Assembly: GCA_902762875.1 (NCBI GenBank)
Contig: CACWPS010000012.1
Location: 1 to 53,503 of the forward strand
Length of the DNA stretch: 53,503 nucleotides
Direction of reading: 5' to 3'
DNA from: Oscillospiraceae bacterium
Lineage (GTDB): Bacteria > Bacillota > Clostridia > Oscillospirales > Acutalibacteraceae
The position numbers and the translations under genes were made by a program. This document shows positions 1-7,067 of this stretch, one piece after another (within the stretch, counting starts at the first letter, position 1; each line of letters starts with the position of its first letter). The notes beneath the pieces are model-generated. The model saw only the letters and a program-made list of their open reading frames with translations, was not told the DNA's origin and did no database searches.

Positions 1-1
1 C

Positions 2-121
2 AAGAACGGATATGTTGAATTCCGAGGATTTTTCGGCGAATATGCCGCCGAAGCAGAGGGCAAGGAGTTCCACATAGCCATACATAAAAATGAAAGCAGC
101 AACTTTGAACTGTCTTTATAA
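2..121 (+). CDS. C-terminal end of a xylanase-like glycoside hydrolase (partial)
   Basis: The frame is open from the window edge and stops at TAA 119-121, giving 39 C-terminal residues. They contain FRGFFGEY followed by a short beta-type tail. A similar FRGF(Y/H/L)G-Y segment closes many GH10 endo-xylanases, so the full gene may be a xylanase; this rests on one remembered motif. The stop lies 10 bases before the ATG of the next gene, so the two are probably co-transcribed. The catalytic part is outside the window. Any other beta-sandwich-ending secreted protein is possible. Confidence 0.45.
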   Translation, partial: KNGYVEFRGFFGEYAAEAEGKEFHIAIHKNESSNFELSL

Positions 122-131
122 GGGTGATATA

Positions 132-860
132 ATGAAAAAAGCGTTAGTTACGGGTTCTTCAAGAGGAATCGGCAGGGCGATAGCGGTTCGCCTTGCAAAG
201 GACGGATATTATGTATTTGTTCATGCAGCGGGAAATATAGAAAAAGCGCATGAAACAGCCGAAATAATAGCCCAAAACGGCGGTAAGGCCGAGGTTGTAA
301 CAGCAAATCTATGCGATATTAAGCAAACAGAAAAATTAGCTGAAACGGTTAAGGATATAGATGTGCTTGTTCTTAACGCCTCATTGCAGTACCGTACCCC
401 GTGGGCGGAAATAACCGCCGAGGAGTGCTACGAGCAGTTAAATTGCAACTTTGTGTCTTCTATGCTGTTAATTCAGGCGGCTGTGCCTTATATGAAGAAA
501 AACGGCTGGGGAAGAATAGTAACCATAGGCTCTGTTCAGGAGGCAAAGCCCCACCCTGATATGCTTGTTTACTCCGCAAGCAAGGCGGCGCAGACTAATA
601 TGGTGCAGTCCCTCTCCTTACAGCTTGCAAAGGACGGCATCACCGTAAACAATGTTGCCCCGGGCGTTATCTACACCGATCGCAATGTTAAAGCCCTTTC
701 TGACCCGGAATATGCCAAAAAGGTGACCGATAGTATTCCCGTCGGCTTTTACGGAGAGCCAGAGGACTGTGCGGGAATGGTATCCCTGCTTTGCTCGGAC
801 GAGGGGCGTTATATTACGGGGCAGTCGATTTATGTTGACGGAGGAAAGAGCGTACAATGA
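132..860 (+). CDS. SDR-family oxidoreductase (FabG-like)
   Basis: This 242-aa protein is a classical short-chain dehydrogenase/reductase. The cofactor loop TGSSRGIG spans residues 7-14, a LNAS segment replaces the usual NNAG, the catalytic Ser is in TIGS, and YSASK supplies Tyr and Lys. The C-terminal YITGQSIYVDGG is typical of FabG-like enzymes. The likely reaction is NAD(P)H-dependent carbonyl reduction, but the substrate cannot be read. I start at ATG 132 because AGGGTG precedes it and the family begins just before the glycine loop; the longer frame from 90 overlaps the upstream gene. Its stop overlaps the next ATG by 4 bases (ATGA). With a hydrolase on each side, a role in sugar or acid catabolism is as likely as fatty acid synthesis. 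Confidence 0.85.
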   Translation: MKKALVTGSSRGIGRAIAVRLAKDGYYVFVHAAGNIEKAHETAEIIAQNGGKAEVVTANLCDIKQTEKLAETVKDIDVLVLNASLQYRTPWAEITAEECYEQLNCNFVSSMLLIQAAVPYMKKNGWGRIVTIGSVQEAKPHPDMLVYSASKAAQTNMVQSLSLQLAKDGITVNNVAPGVIYTDRNVKALSDPEYAKKVTDSIPVGFYGEPEDCAGMVSLLCSDEGRYITGQSIYVDGGKSVQ

Positions 861-1546
861 AAATTCGGTTTTTAGGTCAGAGCGGTTATCTGCTTAAATC
901 GGGCAATACCGAAATAATAATAGACCCCTATCTTTCGGACAGCGTAAACCGTGTGGCTGGCAGACCCCGCACACTTCCCGTTCCGATAAATCCCAAGGAT
1001 ATAAGATGTGATGCGGTTATATGCACCCACAATCACCTTGACCACTTAGACCCCGATACGGTTTCCGAAATTCCGCCCGAGCAGTATTTTATAACCACAA
1101 AAGAGGGTGTTGAGGAGCTTAAAAGGCTTGGCAGAAAAAATGCCGCCGCACTTAATGTGGGCGACAGTATAAAAATCGGTGATTTCACTTTAACCGCCGT
1201 TTTTGCCGACCATACGGTCGAGACGTTCGGACTGATTGTCAAAGCGGAGAATAAAACACTCTATTTCAGCGGAGACACACTTTACAACGAAAAGCTGTTT
1301 AATATAGCTGAATACAACCCCGACATCACCTTTATCTGCATTAACGGCAGGCTCGGGAATATGAATGTGGACGAGGCGCTTATTACCGCAAAAAAAATCG
1401 GCGCAAAAATAAACATTCCAAACCATTATGATATGTTTGAATCAAATTCTGAAAACCCGCTCCTTTTCTCCGAAAAAATTTCAGGCGGCTTTGTAATGGA
1501 GTTTAACAAAGAATATTTATTAGAAAAAGATTTGATATTAAAATAG
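857..1546 (+). CDS. MBL-fold metallo-hydrolase, UlaG-like
   Basis: The 229-aa protein has the metallo-beta-lactamase fold signature HNHLDH at residues 58-63, an early DPYL strand, and later SGDT (Asp ligand) and NHYD (His ligand) segments. The compact single-domain layout resembles the UlaG / L-ascorbate-6-phosphate lactonase-like branch of the superfamily. It probably binds two metal ions and hydrolyses a lactone or phosphoester in the cytoplasm; the substrate is unknown. It starts inside the stop of the SDR gene (ATGA overlap), so the two are translationally coupled. A strong terminator follows, ending this operon. It is not an antibiotic beta-lactamase by this reading. Confidence 0.8.
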   Translation: MKIRFLGQSGYLLKSGNTEIIIDPYLSDSVNRVAGRPRTLPVPINPKDIRCDAVICTHNHLDHLDPDTVSEIPPEQYFITTKEGVEELKRLGRKNAAALNVGDSIKIGDFTLTAVFADHTVETFGLIVKAENKTLYFSGDTLYNEKLFNIAEYNPDITFICINGRLGNMNVDEALITAKKIGAKINIPNHYDMFESNSENPLLFSEKISGGFVMEFNKEYLLEKDLILK

Positions 1547-1560
1547 TCTAAAAATTTAAA

Positions 1561-1608
1561 AACCTCTGTGTTTGATAGATTTATCAAATGCAGAGGTTTT
1601 TTGTGTTA
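1561..1608 (+). terminator. Rho-independent terminator of the SDR/MBL operon
   Basis: AACCTCTG pairs with CAGAGGTT and TTTGATA pairs with TATCAAA across a short loop, followed by a run of T. It lies 14 bases after the MBL stop. Confidence 0.85.
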
Positions 1609-1617
1609 AAATAATCC

Positions 1618-1646
1618 GAATAGTATACAAGCCGCCAATCATATTT
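1618..1646 (+). promoter_or_regulatory. Possible sigma-G-type promoter of the deacetylase gene
   Basis: GAATA (1618-1622), a 17-base spacer and CATATTT (1640-1646) resemble the forespore sigma-G consensus (GMATR, 17-18, CATNHTA) with one mismatch at the end of the -10. No good sigma-A promoter is seen here. It fits a spore-wall deacetylase but is short and A+T rich, so chance is possible. Confidence 0.35.
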
Positions 1647-1683
1647 TTAATATGTAACCACTAATAAAAAAGGAGAGGCAGTT

Positions 1684-2226
1684 ATGAAATTTTTAATAAT
1701 AACAAAAAAGCATATTATGTTGGGAATCGCTGCGGTGTTAGCTGTGACGGGTATAACGGTAGGCTCTATGAGCGCCTTTGCAAACAATGACCGAAAGCTG
1801 CCGATTTACTGTGTCGAAACCGATAAAAAGCAGATTGCGATTTCATTTGATGCCGCTTGGGGAAATGATGACACCCAAACGCTCATAGATATTTTAAAGG
1901 AATACGATGTGCCCGCAACCTTTTTTGTAGTGGGTTCTTGGGTGGATAAATACCCCGAATCGGTAAAGGCCCTTTCCGATGCAGGGCATCAAATTCAAAA
2001 CCACTCCAACACCCACCCGCATATGCCCCAGCTTTCAAAAGAGCAGATGCGGGACGAAATAGAAAGCTGTAATAAAAAGATTGAGTCGATAACCGGCGTT
2101 TGTCCTACCCTACACCGCCCGCCCTACGGGGACTATGACAACGCCCTTATAGAAACCCTCGCCAGCCTTAATATGTACACAATCCAATGGGATGTTGAAA
2201 CACTTGCAACAAAAGTAATAGTGTGA
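1684..2226 (+). pseudogene. Polysaccharide deacetylase (PdaB-like), N-terminal part, interrupted by an element
   Basis: Residues 1-34 form a signal/anchor helix. NodB-fold motifs follow: SFDAAWG (54-60), NHSNTHPH (106-113, metal His) and RPPYGDYD (145-152). The true gene sequence ends at WDV (residue 171); the last 9 residues are read from the inserted element. Motifs 4 and 5 (DVDSLDW, IVLFHN) are found 4.9 kb away at 7084-7337. Joining the fragments at ATGTTGA gives a 253-aa deacetylase, the normal length for Clostridia PdaB-like sporulation deacetylases that act on peptidoglycan. SD AGGAGAGG precedes ATG 1684. As it stands, the product lacks catalytic residues and should be inactive unless the element excises. 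Confidence 0.9.
2192..2219 (+). other. attL: core plus right arm of attP
   Basis: Core ATGTTGA (2192-2198) is followed by a 9-base spacer and AACAAAAGTAAT (2208-2219). The last 12 bases are the exact reverse complement of ATTACTTTTGTT at 7068-7079 in attR. The inferred attP is therefore a pair of perfect 12-bp inverted arms separated by 20 bp that contain the core. This matches the symmetric half-sites bound by large serine recombinases. Confidence 0.88.
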
Positions 2227-2232
2227 TATAAT
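2204..2232 (+). promoter_or_regulatory. Promoter of the recombinase gene, inside the attP arm
   Basis: TTGCAA (2204-2209), 17 bases, TATAAT (2227-2232). The attP arm AACAAAAGTAAT occupies the spacer, so recombinase bound at attL or attP should cover the promoter and repress its own gene. That last step is inference. Confidence 0.7.
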
Positions 2233-2335
2233 ATGCAAGGGAAAGATATCTTTTGTGGTGCTTCAAGCAGTGAAAAAGATAGGATTTTCAAAGAAATACT
2301 TGATATTATATTTTCAAAAAAAGGGGATGTTGAAA

Positions 2336-3820
2336 GTGATAGCGATATATGCGAGACAGTCGGTAGACAAGAAAGACAGTCTTTCAATAGAAACTCAAAT
2401 TAACCTTTGCACCAATTACATAAATGCTAGCCCACACTCTGAAACGATTGAAACATATCAGGATAAAGGTTATTCAGGAAAGAATATTCACAGACCTGAT
2501 TTTACACGAATGATGGCAGATATAGAAAGTGGCAAAATATCAAAAATCGTTGTTTACAAACTTGATAGAATAAGCAGAAATCTTTTAGATTTTATGAGTA
2601 TGTATAAAATCTTTAATGAGCATAAAATTGAGTTTTGTTCTGTAAATGATACTTTTGACACTACTACCCCTATGGGTCGCGGTATGTTAAAAATAGCAAT
2701 GGTTTTTGCGGAAATGGAACGAGAGTCAATTCAACTCCGTGTTAAAGATAACTATTACGAACGGATTAAGGATGGCAGATGGGCGGGTGGTCCAGCCCCT
2801 TATGGTTTTAAAAACGGAAGAACAAAAAACAATATACCTACACTTATTAGAGTTAGCGAAGAAATTACCGCCATTAAATTAGCATTTAATCATTATGAAG
2901 ATGATTTTGCAATGTCTCTCGGTAAGGTGGCAAGATTACTTGAAAAAAAGGGATACCAAAGCAGAAAACGGAAAACATTTGACAATGTTACAATCGCTCG
3001 TATTTTGCAAAACCCTGTTTATGCAATAGCAGATGAAACCTTATATAAGTTTTTCAAAACAAGAAAAGCAAAAATAATTAACCCCATAGAAGAATGGGAT
3101 GGCACTCGTTCCGCAGTAATAGTCGGTAAAAGGGTTGCAAATAATAACACAAGAAAATATACTGACTTGTCGGAACAAACAGTTTATTTAACTAATTTTA
3201 AGGGTTTTATAAAATCAAGACAATATGTTAAAGTGCAAGAACGATTGGCACAAAATCAACAAATTAAGAGAGCAAATGCACCGACAAGAATGGAAGAATT
3301 GGCAGGGTTAGTTAAGTGTAGCAAATGCAAAGAACACTATGCTGTTAAAATGTATAATGCTAACAAACTTGATTGCTATGGTAATCGTTCACTGCATTTA
3401 TGCGATGCTACTTTCAAAACGGTCAATTTTGAAGAATTAAGAAAAAGCATCCGTATAAAAGTTTTGGATGTTATAAAACACTTGGCAGAGCGAGTTGAAA
3501 AAAGTGAAAGAGGTTATAAAAAAATAGAGGAAGAGTTAAATGAATTAGTTAAAAAACGAGATAATCTCGTTTTGTTATCTTTGGGCAAAAGCAAATTAGA
3601 AAAAGCATTTGCAGATACTATTGAGAAATTACAAGACCAAATAGAAGAAAAGGAATTGCAACTGTCAACATACACTCCTATCAGATATGAAGCCTTTAAT
3701 TTTGACCTTATTGAAATGGAACTTGCTGATGTTGAAAAGGCAAAAGAGATTTACCGCAAACTAATTAAAAGGGTTTTACTTGAAGAAAACGGCGATTACA
3801 CAATAGAGTGGAAGATATAA
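2336..3820 (+). CDS. Large serine recombinase (site-specific integrase/excisionase)
   Basis: The N-terminal resolvase domain begins IAIYARQS, with the nucleophile Ser at residue 9 from the chosen start, then YSGKNIHRP and VVYKLDRISRN. A Recombinase domain follows (GRWAGGPAPYGF onward), then a zinc-ribbon region with CSKC and later Cys pairs, then a coiled coil and C-terminal beta region. This is the full large-serine-recombinase plan. I prefer GTG 2336 because AGGGG lies 9 bases upstream; ATG 2327 would sit directly on that SD, and the 2255 frame start has no support. It is the only recombinase in the element and is placed next to attL, as usual. It should catalyse attP x attB integration; excision would need a directionality factor, possibly one of the small ORFs. 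Confidence 0.93.
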   Translation: MIAIYARQSVDKKDSLSIETQINLCTNYINASPHSETIETYQDKGYSGKNIHRPDFTRMMADIESGKISKIVVYKLDRISRNLLDFMSMYKIFNEHKIEFCSVNDTFDTTTPMGRGMLKIAMVFAEMERESIQLRVKDNYYERIKDGRWAGGPAPYGFKNGRTKNNIPTLIRVSEEITAIKLAFNHYEDDFAMSLGKVARLLEKKGYQSRKRKTFDNVTIARILQNPVYAIADETLYKFFKTRKAKIINPIEEWDGTRSAVIVGKRVANNNTRKYTDLSEQTVYLTNFKGFIKSRQYVKVQERLAQNQQIKRANAPTRMEELAGLVKCSKCKEHYAVKMYNANKLDCYGNRSLHLCDATFKTVNFEELRKSIRIKVLDVIKHLAERVEKSERGYKKIEEELNELVKKRDNLVLLSLGKSKLEKAFADTIEKLQDQIEEKELQLSTYTPIRYEAFNFDLIEMELADVEKAKEIYRKLIKRVLLEENGDYTIEWKI

Positions 3821-3821
3821 C

Positions 3822-3864
3822 AAAAAAGATATGAGAGATTTTAGTTTTCTCTCATATCTTTTTT
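3822..3864. terminator. Bidirectional terminator between recombinase and mob module
   Basis: AAAAAAGATATGAGAGA pairs with TCTCTCATATCTTTTTT around a short loop. T runs on both strands end the recombinase transcript (plus) and the mob/small-ORF transcript (minus), which converge here. Confidence 0.85.
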
Positions 3865-4008
3865 TGCTTTTTCTTCATTGTAAATCTGCTCTGCTTGTTT
3901 ATAAGTGCAGTTTGTCTTTTTTCGTATTTCTGCAATTCGGAGTGCCTTTTTCCATTTCTCAACATTACACCTTTTGCACTCTTTTTCATAATTGGAATCA
4001 TTACACAT
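3841..4008 (-). CDS. Small hypothetical protein (55 aa) downstream of mob
   Basis: The ORF starts at ATG 4008 on the minus strand, 4 bases after the mob stop, with GAGG 7 bases upstream. The product has an N-terminal pair of cysteines (CKRC), a basic helix (KWKKALRIAEIRKK) and a lysine-rich tail, compatible with a small DNA-binding or zinc-knuckle protein. No family was recognised. Its stop lies in the terminator hairpin. Coupling to mob suggests a mobilization accessory role or a recombination directionality factor, both inference. Confidence 0.6.
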   Translation of the reverse strand: MCNDSNYEKECKRCNVEKWKKALRIAEIRKKTNCTYKQAEQIYNEEKAKKDMREN

Positions 4009-4012
4009 ACAA

Positions 4013-4699
4013 CTACCTCAATTCATCAAAAATATCACTTTCAAGGGATTGCGGTGCAATTTCTTTTTCATCTGATAAAACATTGTTTGCCATTTCAATC
4101 AGTTCTTTTTCCAACCTTTCACTTTCTGCTTTGTGCCATTCGTGTAGTGTTTGGTGTCTTGCCCCTGTCTGCTCCTTGCTTTCGCCACGAATAAGACCAA
4201 ACTGAGCCATTGCAGCCGCATAACTGTCTTGTAATTCAATTATTTGAGATTTCTTTCCAAAATACTTACTTGCATTAAACTTACCATTATCAAAAGTGGA
4301 AATATACCCGTGTATATGGAATGTTTTTTCATCCGCATTGGTAAATAACTTTAATAATTTTTCTTTTCCAAAGGTCTTACACAACCATTTAACATTTGCC
4401 TTTATCCACTCATTTTTATCAATCGAATCTTCCATTTCGGGCGAAAAAGTTAAAACGAATTCTGTTAATACAACGGCATCTTTTCGCACCTTTTTGCCTG
4501 TCGCTTTCTCTTGAGCTTTAATTGCTCTTTTTAAAGTCTTTCGCATTGTTTCATTATACTGGCTATATGAAATATTTTCTTTTTCTCTTTCGGGGTGTGC
4601 TCGGTTTTGTAGTCGCTTTCTGTATTTTTGGTGTCGCTCAATATTTGCTACACTACCGAGTTTGTATTTTTGAAATCGCATTATCGCATAATTGCTCAT
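4013..4699 (-). CDS. MobV/Pre-family relaxase (short form)
   Basis: The 228-aa protein begins SNYAIMRFQKYK, as Pre/Mob plasmid recombination proteins do. It carries ENISY, KDAVVLTEFVLTFSP and DEKTFHIHGYI with the H-x-H metal motif, then FNASKYFGKK, GLIRGESKE and GARHQTLHEWH. These are the conserved MobV relaxase blocks. It would nick oriT and attach to the 5' end for transfer by a helper conjugation system. Pre/Mob proteins are usually 350-450 aa, and this one lacks the long C-terminal region, as in compact integrative mobilizable elements. SD AAAGGAG lies 8 bases before ATG 4699, inside a hairpin. It is translationally close to the 55-aa ORF. Confidence 0.88.
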   Translation of the reverse strand: MSNYAIMRFQKYKLGSVANIERHQKYRKRLQNRAHPEREKENISYSQYNETMRKTLKRAIKAQEKATGKKVRKDAVVLTEFVLTFSPEMEDSIDKNEWIKANVKWLCKTFGKEKLLKLFTNADEKTFHIHGYISTFDNGKFNASKYFGKKSQIIELQDSYAAAMAQFGLIRGESKEQTGARHQTLHEWHKAESERLEKELIEMANNVLSDEKEIAPQSLESDIFDELR

Positions 4700-4709
4700 A
4701 TCAAAAACT

Positions 4710-4772
4710 CCTTTGCTTTGAAATCAAGAGCAAAGGAACGGCAACACACACGAAAGGAAAAGTGCTGCCGTT
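4710..4772. promoter_or_regulatory. Two inverted repeats upstream of mob: candidate oriT / SD-masking hairpin
   Basis: CCTTTGCT (4710-4717) pairs with AGCAAAGG (4729-4736), extended by TTGA/TCAA. The mob SD AAAGGAG lies in this stem. A second repeat pairs 4737-4747 with 4762-4772 (10 of 11 positions). MobV oriT sites are inverted repeats next to mob, so this is the best oriT candidate; no nick site was identified. The stretch 4773-4970 holds no gene, only a small palindrome GGTTTATACTAAACC near 4890. Confidence 0.45.
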
Positions 4773-4978
4773 TAACCTTACGAAAAACCACTTGGAAAAC
4801 GGTGTCTTTTCGTGCGGTCATATCTCTGCTCTACAAAATCAGTATGTGAAATCTGGTTTTATTTCGGCAGAAATATGACTTACTACGGTTTATACTAAAC
4901 CTGTAAGGTCTTGCAGACGGCATTTGCAAAAAATATCTCTCATATTTATTGCAAAGAAAACGAAAGGAGCAAACGAAA

Positions 4979-5083
4979 ATGAACGAAACACTTTACGATT
5001 TAGAGCAAAAAAGAAAAGCGGTTGAACAAGATATACAGGCATTATATGAAACCTTACAAAAAGAAATTGCTCAGACCGATTAA
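4979..5083 (+). CDS. Small coiled-coil ORF (34 aa)
   Basis: ATG 4979 has AAAGGAG 9 bases upstream. The product is one charged amphipathic helix (LEQKRKAVEQDIQAL) with no recognised family. Its stop sits in the loop of the following terminator. The strong SD supports translation. Small helical ORFs in integrative elements can be excisionases or mobilization accessory proteins, but nothing here decides that. Confidence 0.5.
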   Translation: MNETLYDLEQKRKAVEQDIQALYETLQKEIAQTD

Positions 5084-5094
5084 GGTCTGAGCAA
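5068..5094. terminator. Bidirectional hairpin between convergent genes
   Basis: TTGCTCAGACC pairs with GGTCTGAGCAA around GATTA. It separates the 34-aa ORF from the XRE gene arriving on the other strand. Only weak T tracts follow. Confidence 0.65.
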
Positions 5095-5097
5095 TAA

Positions 5098-6174
5098 TTA
5101 TTTCATTTTTTCTTGTAGGCGGTTTAAGACCTTTTTAAACCTTGATTCATTTTCAAATGGTTTTAAACTTTTTGCACTAGAGATTATATTATAATATCTT
5201 TCAAAGTCGGAAATTGGAACATTAAAAGACATTGTGTTTTTATCAAAAGTCAATTTTGACAACAACGGCGAATTGTATTTTTGACCGCCGTTTGATAATA
5301 CACTTTCTATGGTTTCAAAAATATTTACAACTTCTTCCATCGCATTAAACATTTCATTGACTTGGTTGAGTTTCGCATAAGCGAACATTAAATCTTCGTA
5401 TGCACTTGCTTTCATATACAATAAATATCCTTCTTCACCAAGTGCCTTTATAATTGCTAATGCTCTATGGCAAACATCAATAGCAATATTGGGGTCTCCC
5501 CAAATATAATTATGCTTTGATATGCAAAGAATGTCGCATAATATTTTTTCAGCACTTGCGAGGATGCAATCCGCTTTATAATCTGCTCTTTCCTTTGCGG
5601 GAACGGCAAGGCTTAATAAATCCATTTTTGAATATGCAACATCAGGTAATAAATCAGCAGTTTCTTTTACTTTTTCTCTTTTCCCACAAAACGAGTAAGC
5701 AAATGCCAAATCAACAATAGTTTTATATCTGATTTTATCAATATTGCAATCACGAAAAATCAAGTTTGCCTTTTGTTCTATATTTGCAAGCCATTCATCA
5801 GTATCTTCATAAACCATTACTTTATATTCAATCAAATCGCTTAATAATTTGTGTTCGTTTGGATATGTTTTTAATGCTTCTTCAATAATTTCAATGCTTT
5901 TATTGATTTCGCCTGTATGGGTATAACTCCTTGCTTGTTTTAATATGGTTTCAATTTTTTCGTTAGTATTATCAAGAGAAACACCCAACAAGTAATCTGC
6001 AGTAACACCAAAAAAATTAGCAATCGCAGGCACAAGTGTTATATCAGGGAAAGCAATAGAGTTTTCCCATTTTGATACCGCTTGATATGACACCCCTAAA
6101 TACTCGGCAAGAGTATCTTGTGTTGTATGACTATCGTTTCTAATTTTCTTTAATCGTTCCCCAAAGTTTTTCAT
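5098..6174 (-). CDS. XRE-family regulator with TPR-like helical repeats
   Basis: The 358-aa protein has an N-terminal HTH of the Cro/C1 type (FGERLKKIRNDSHTTQDTLAEYLGVSYQAVSKWEN), then about 290 residues of helical TPR-like repeats. This layout is that of peptide- or protein-sensing regulators of the Rgg/PlcR-like kind, but no peptide gene is visible nearby. The start at ATG 6174 is fixed by AAAGGGAGGT; the longer frame runs into promoter DNA. Two promoters with identical -10/downstream sequence precede it, suggesting autoregulation. It probably controls element genes or excision. It could also be a passenger host-interaction regulator. Confidence 0.85.
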   Translation of the reverse strand: MKNFGERLKKIRNDSHTTQDTLAEYLGVSYQAVSKWENSIAFPDITLVPAIANFFGVTADYLLGVSLDNTNEKIETILKQARSYTHTGEINKSIEIIEEALKTYPNEHKLLSDLIEYKVMVYEDTDEWLANIEQKANLIFRDCNIDKIRYKTIVDLAFAYSFCGKREKVKETADLLPDVAYSKMDLLSLAVPAKERADYKADCILASAEKILCDILCISKHNYIWGDPNIAIDVCHRALAIIKALGEEGYLLYMKASAYEDLMFAYAKLNQVNEMFNAMEEVVNIFETIESVLSNGGQKYNSPLLSKLTFDKNTMSFNVPISDFERYYNIISSAKSLKPFENESRFKKVLNRLQEKMK

Positions 6175-6196
6175 TATATTACCTCCCTTTGAGATA

Positions 6197-6295
6197 ATTA
6201 TATAGAACTTATTAAAACATATCAATAACTGTGTCTTTTAGTTCTGCTCAACCCCAAGTTGAGATAATTATAGCACAAATAAAAAGAAATTACAA
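6197..6295 (-). promoter_or_regulatory. Tandem promoters with duplicated operator-like boxes for the XRE gene
   Basis: P1 is TTGATA-17-TATAAT (plus coordinates 6220-6225 and 6197-6202). P2 is TTGTAA-17-TATAAT (6290-6295 and 6267-6272). Both -10 boxes lie in the same 14-mer TTGAGATAATTATA, present at 6189-6202 and 6259-6272. A palindrome CTCAAC-5-GTTGAG (6247-6263) abuts P2. The repeated box is a good candidate for the regulator's own binding site. Confidence 0.7.
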
Positions 6296-6352
6296 TAAAT
6301 TGAATTGTTTTCGTTTTTCAAACTCAACAAACATACTTAAATCAAATTAAAT

Positions 6353-6389
6353 AAAAAAAGACCTAATTCCACGGAATTGGAATTAAGTC
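6353..6389 (-). terminator. Terminator on the minus strand
   Basis: 6360-6371 pairs with 6378-6389 (12 pairs, one G-U on the minus-strand RNA), followed on that strand by seven U. No minus-strand ORF lies just upstream of it, so it may end a non-coding transcript from the right end of the element. Confidence 0.6.
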
Positions 6390-6454
6390 GCAGTTCATTA
6401 CTTCCCAATAAGCAATGAACTTTGATATAAGTATGATAAAACACTTAAAAAATC

Positions 6455-6490
6455 AAAGTCCTGTCGGTAAGTAATTGACAGGACTTTTTT
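6455..6490 (+). terminator. Terminator-like hairpin on the plus strand
   Basis: AAGTCCTGTC pairs with GACAGGACTT across an 11-base loop and is followed by T6. Upstream 6393-6420 holds another hairpin (GTTCATT/AATGAAC). No ORF feeds it. Confidence 0.6.
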
Positions 6491-7067
6491 CTCTTGCTTG
6501 GTTTAGGCGGTGCATAACACCGATAAGCACCATAAAATAATTCGTGTGTGGACGAGCATAAGTAATAAATCGCCTCGGCGGTTTGAGTGTGGTTTCTCAA
6601 ATTGTCGTCAATGGAAAAGGTTGTCAGTAAATCGCCATATAAAAAAAGAGAACTGTGCGGGTGGAACCTCTGAAAAAGGAACTATTGTATAAAATCAAGG
6701 GCGGAGTGAGATTTCCTGTAAGGGTTGCAATAGTAGGCAATGAAAAAACCTAACTCTTAAACCACGATGCGAACGGAACGAAAGCGAAAGCACACCGTTT
6801 CACTAATTAGAGTTTTTCCTTGCTTTTTGCAAGGGGAAACTCTATCATCTGCTCACTCCACTCCGCTCTGCTCCCGTTTGCACTTTTAAAAATTAAATCG
6901 AAGATTGAGCATAACATAAAACACAGTAAAAATAATAACATAAACCTTTTGAAACGAGCATCAAGCGAAGTTTCAAACCCTTGGTTCTTTGGGGATAAAG
7001 AACGAAAGGGGTGAATAGAGCGAGGCATCGCCTCGCTCTAGAGGGGAAAACAACAAAAAAATATTAT

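Larger units (their letters stand above)
6353..7040. ncRNA. Candidate structured non-coding RNA region at the element's right end
   Basis: About 690 bp without a credible gene but full of complementary segments. These include CGGTG/CACCG (6508-6522), AAATCGCC/GGCGGTTT (6567-6584), a long imperfect stem at 6809-6843 closed by AGAGTTT/AAACTCT, a stem around 6977-7013 (GTTCTTT/AAAGAAC), and the perfect AGAGCGAGGC/GCCTCGCTCT (7017-7039). Terminator hairpins lie at its left edge. Large ornate RNAs such as ROOL and GOLLD are known from Firmicutes mobile elements. I cannot match this region to any of them from memory, and no promoter or strand is certain. Confidence 0.3.

Noticed and set aside
857-1546. 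Antibiotic beta-lactamase
   Set aside because: The HxHxDH motif is shared by the whole MBL superfamily; lacks a signal peptide and resembles UlaG-like hydrolases.
6650-6720. Possible group II intron start (GTGCGGG...)
   Set aside because: No domain V-like hairpin or intron-encoded protein in the region.
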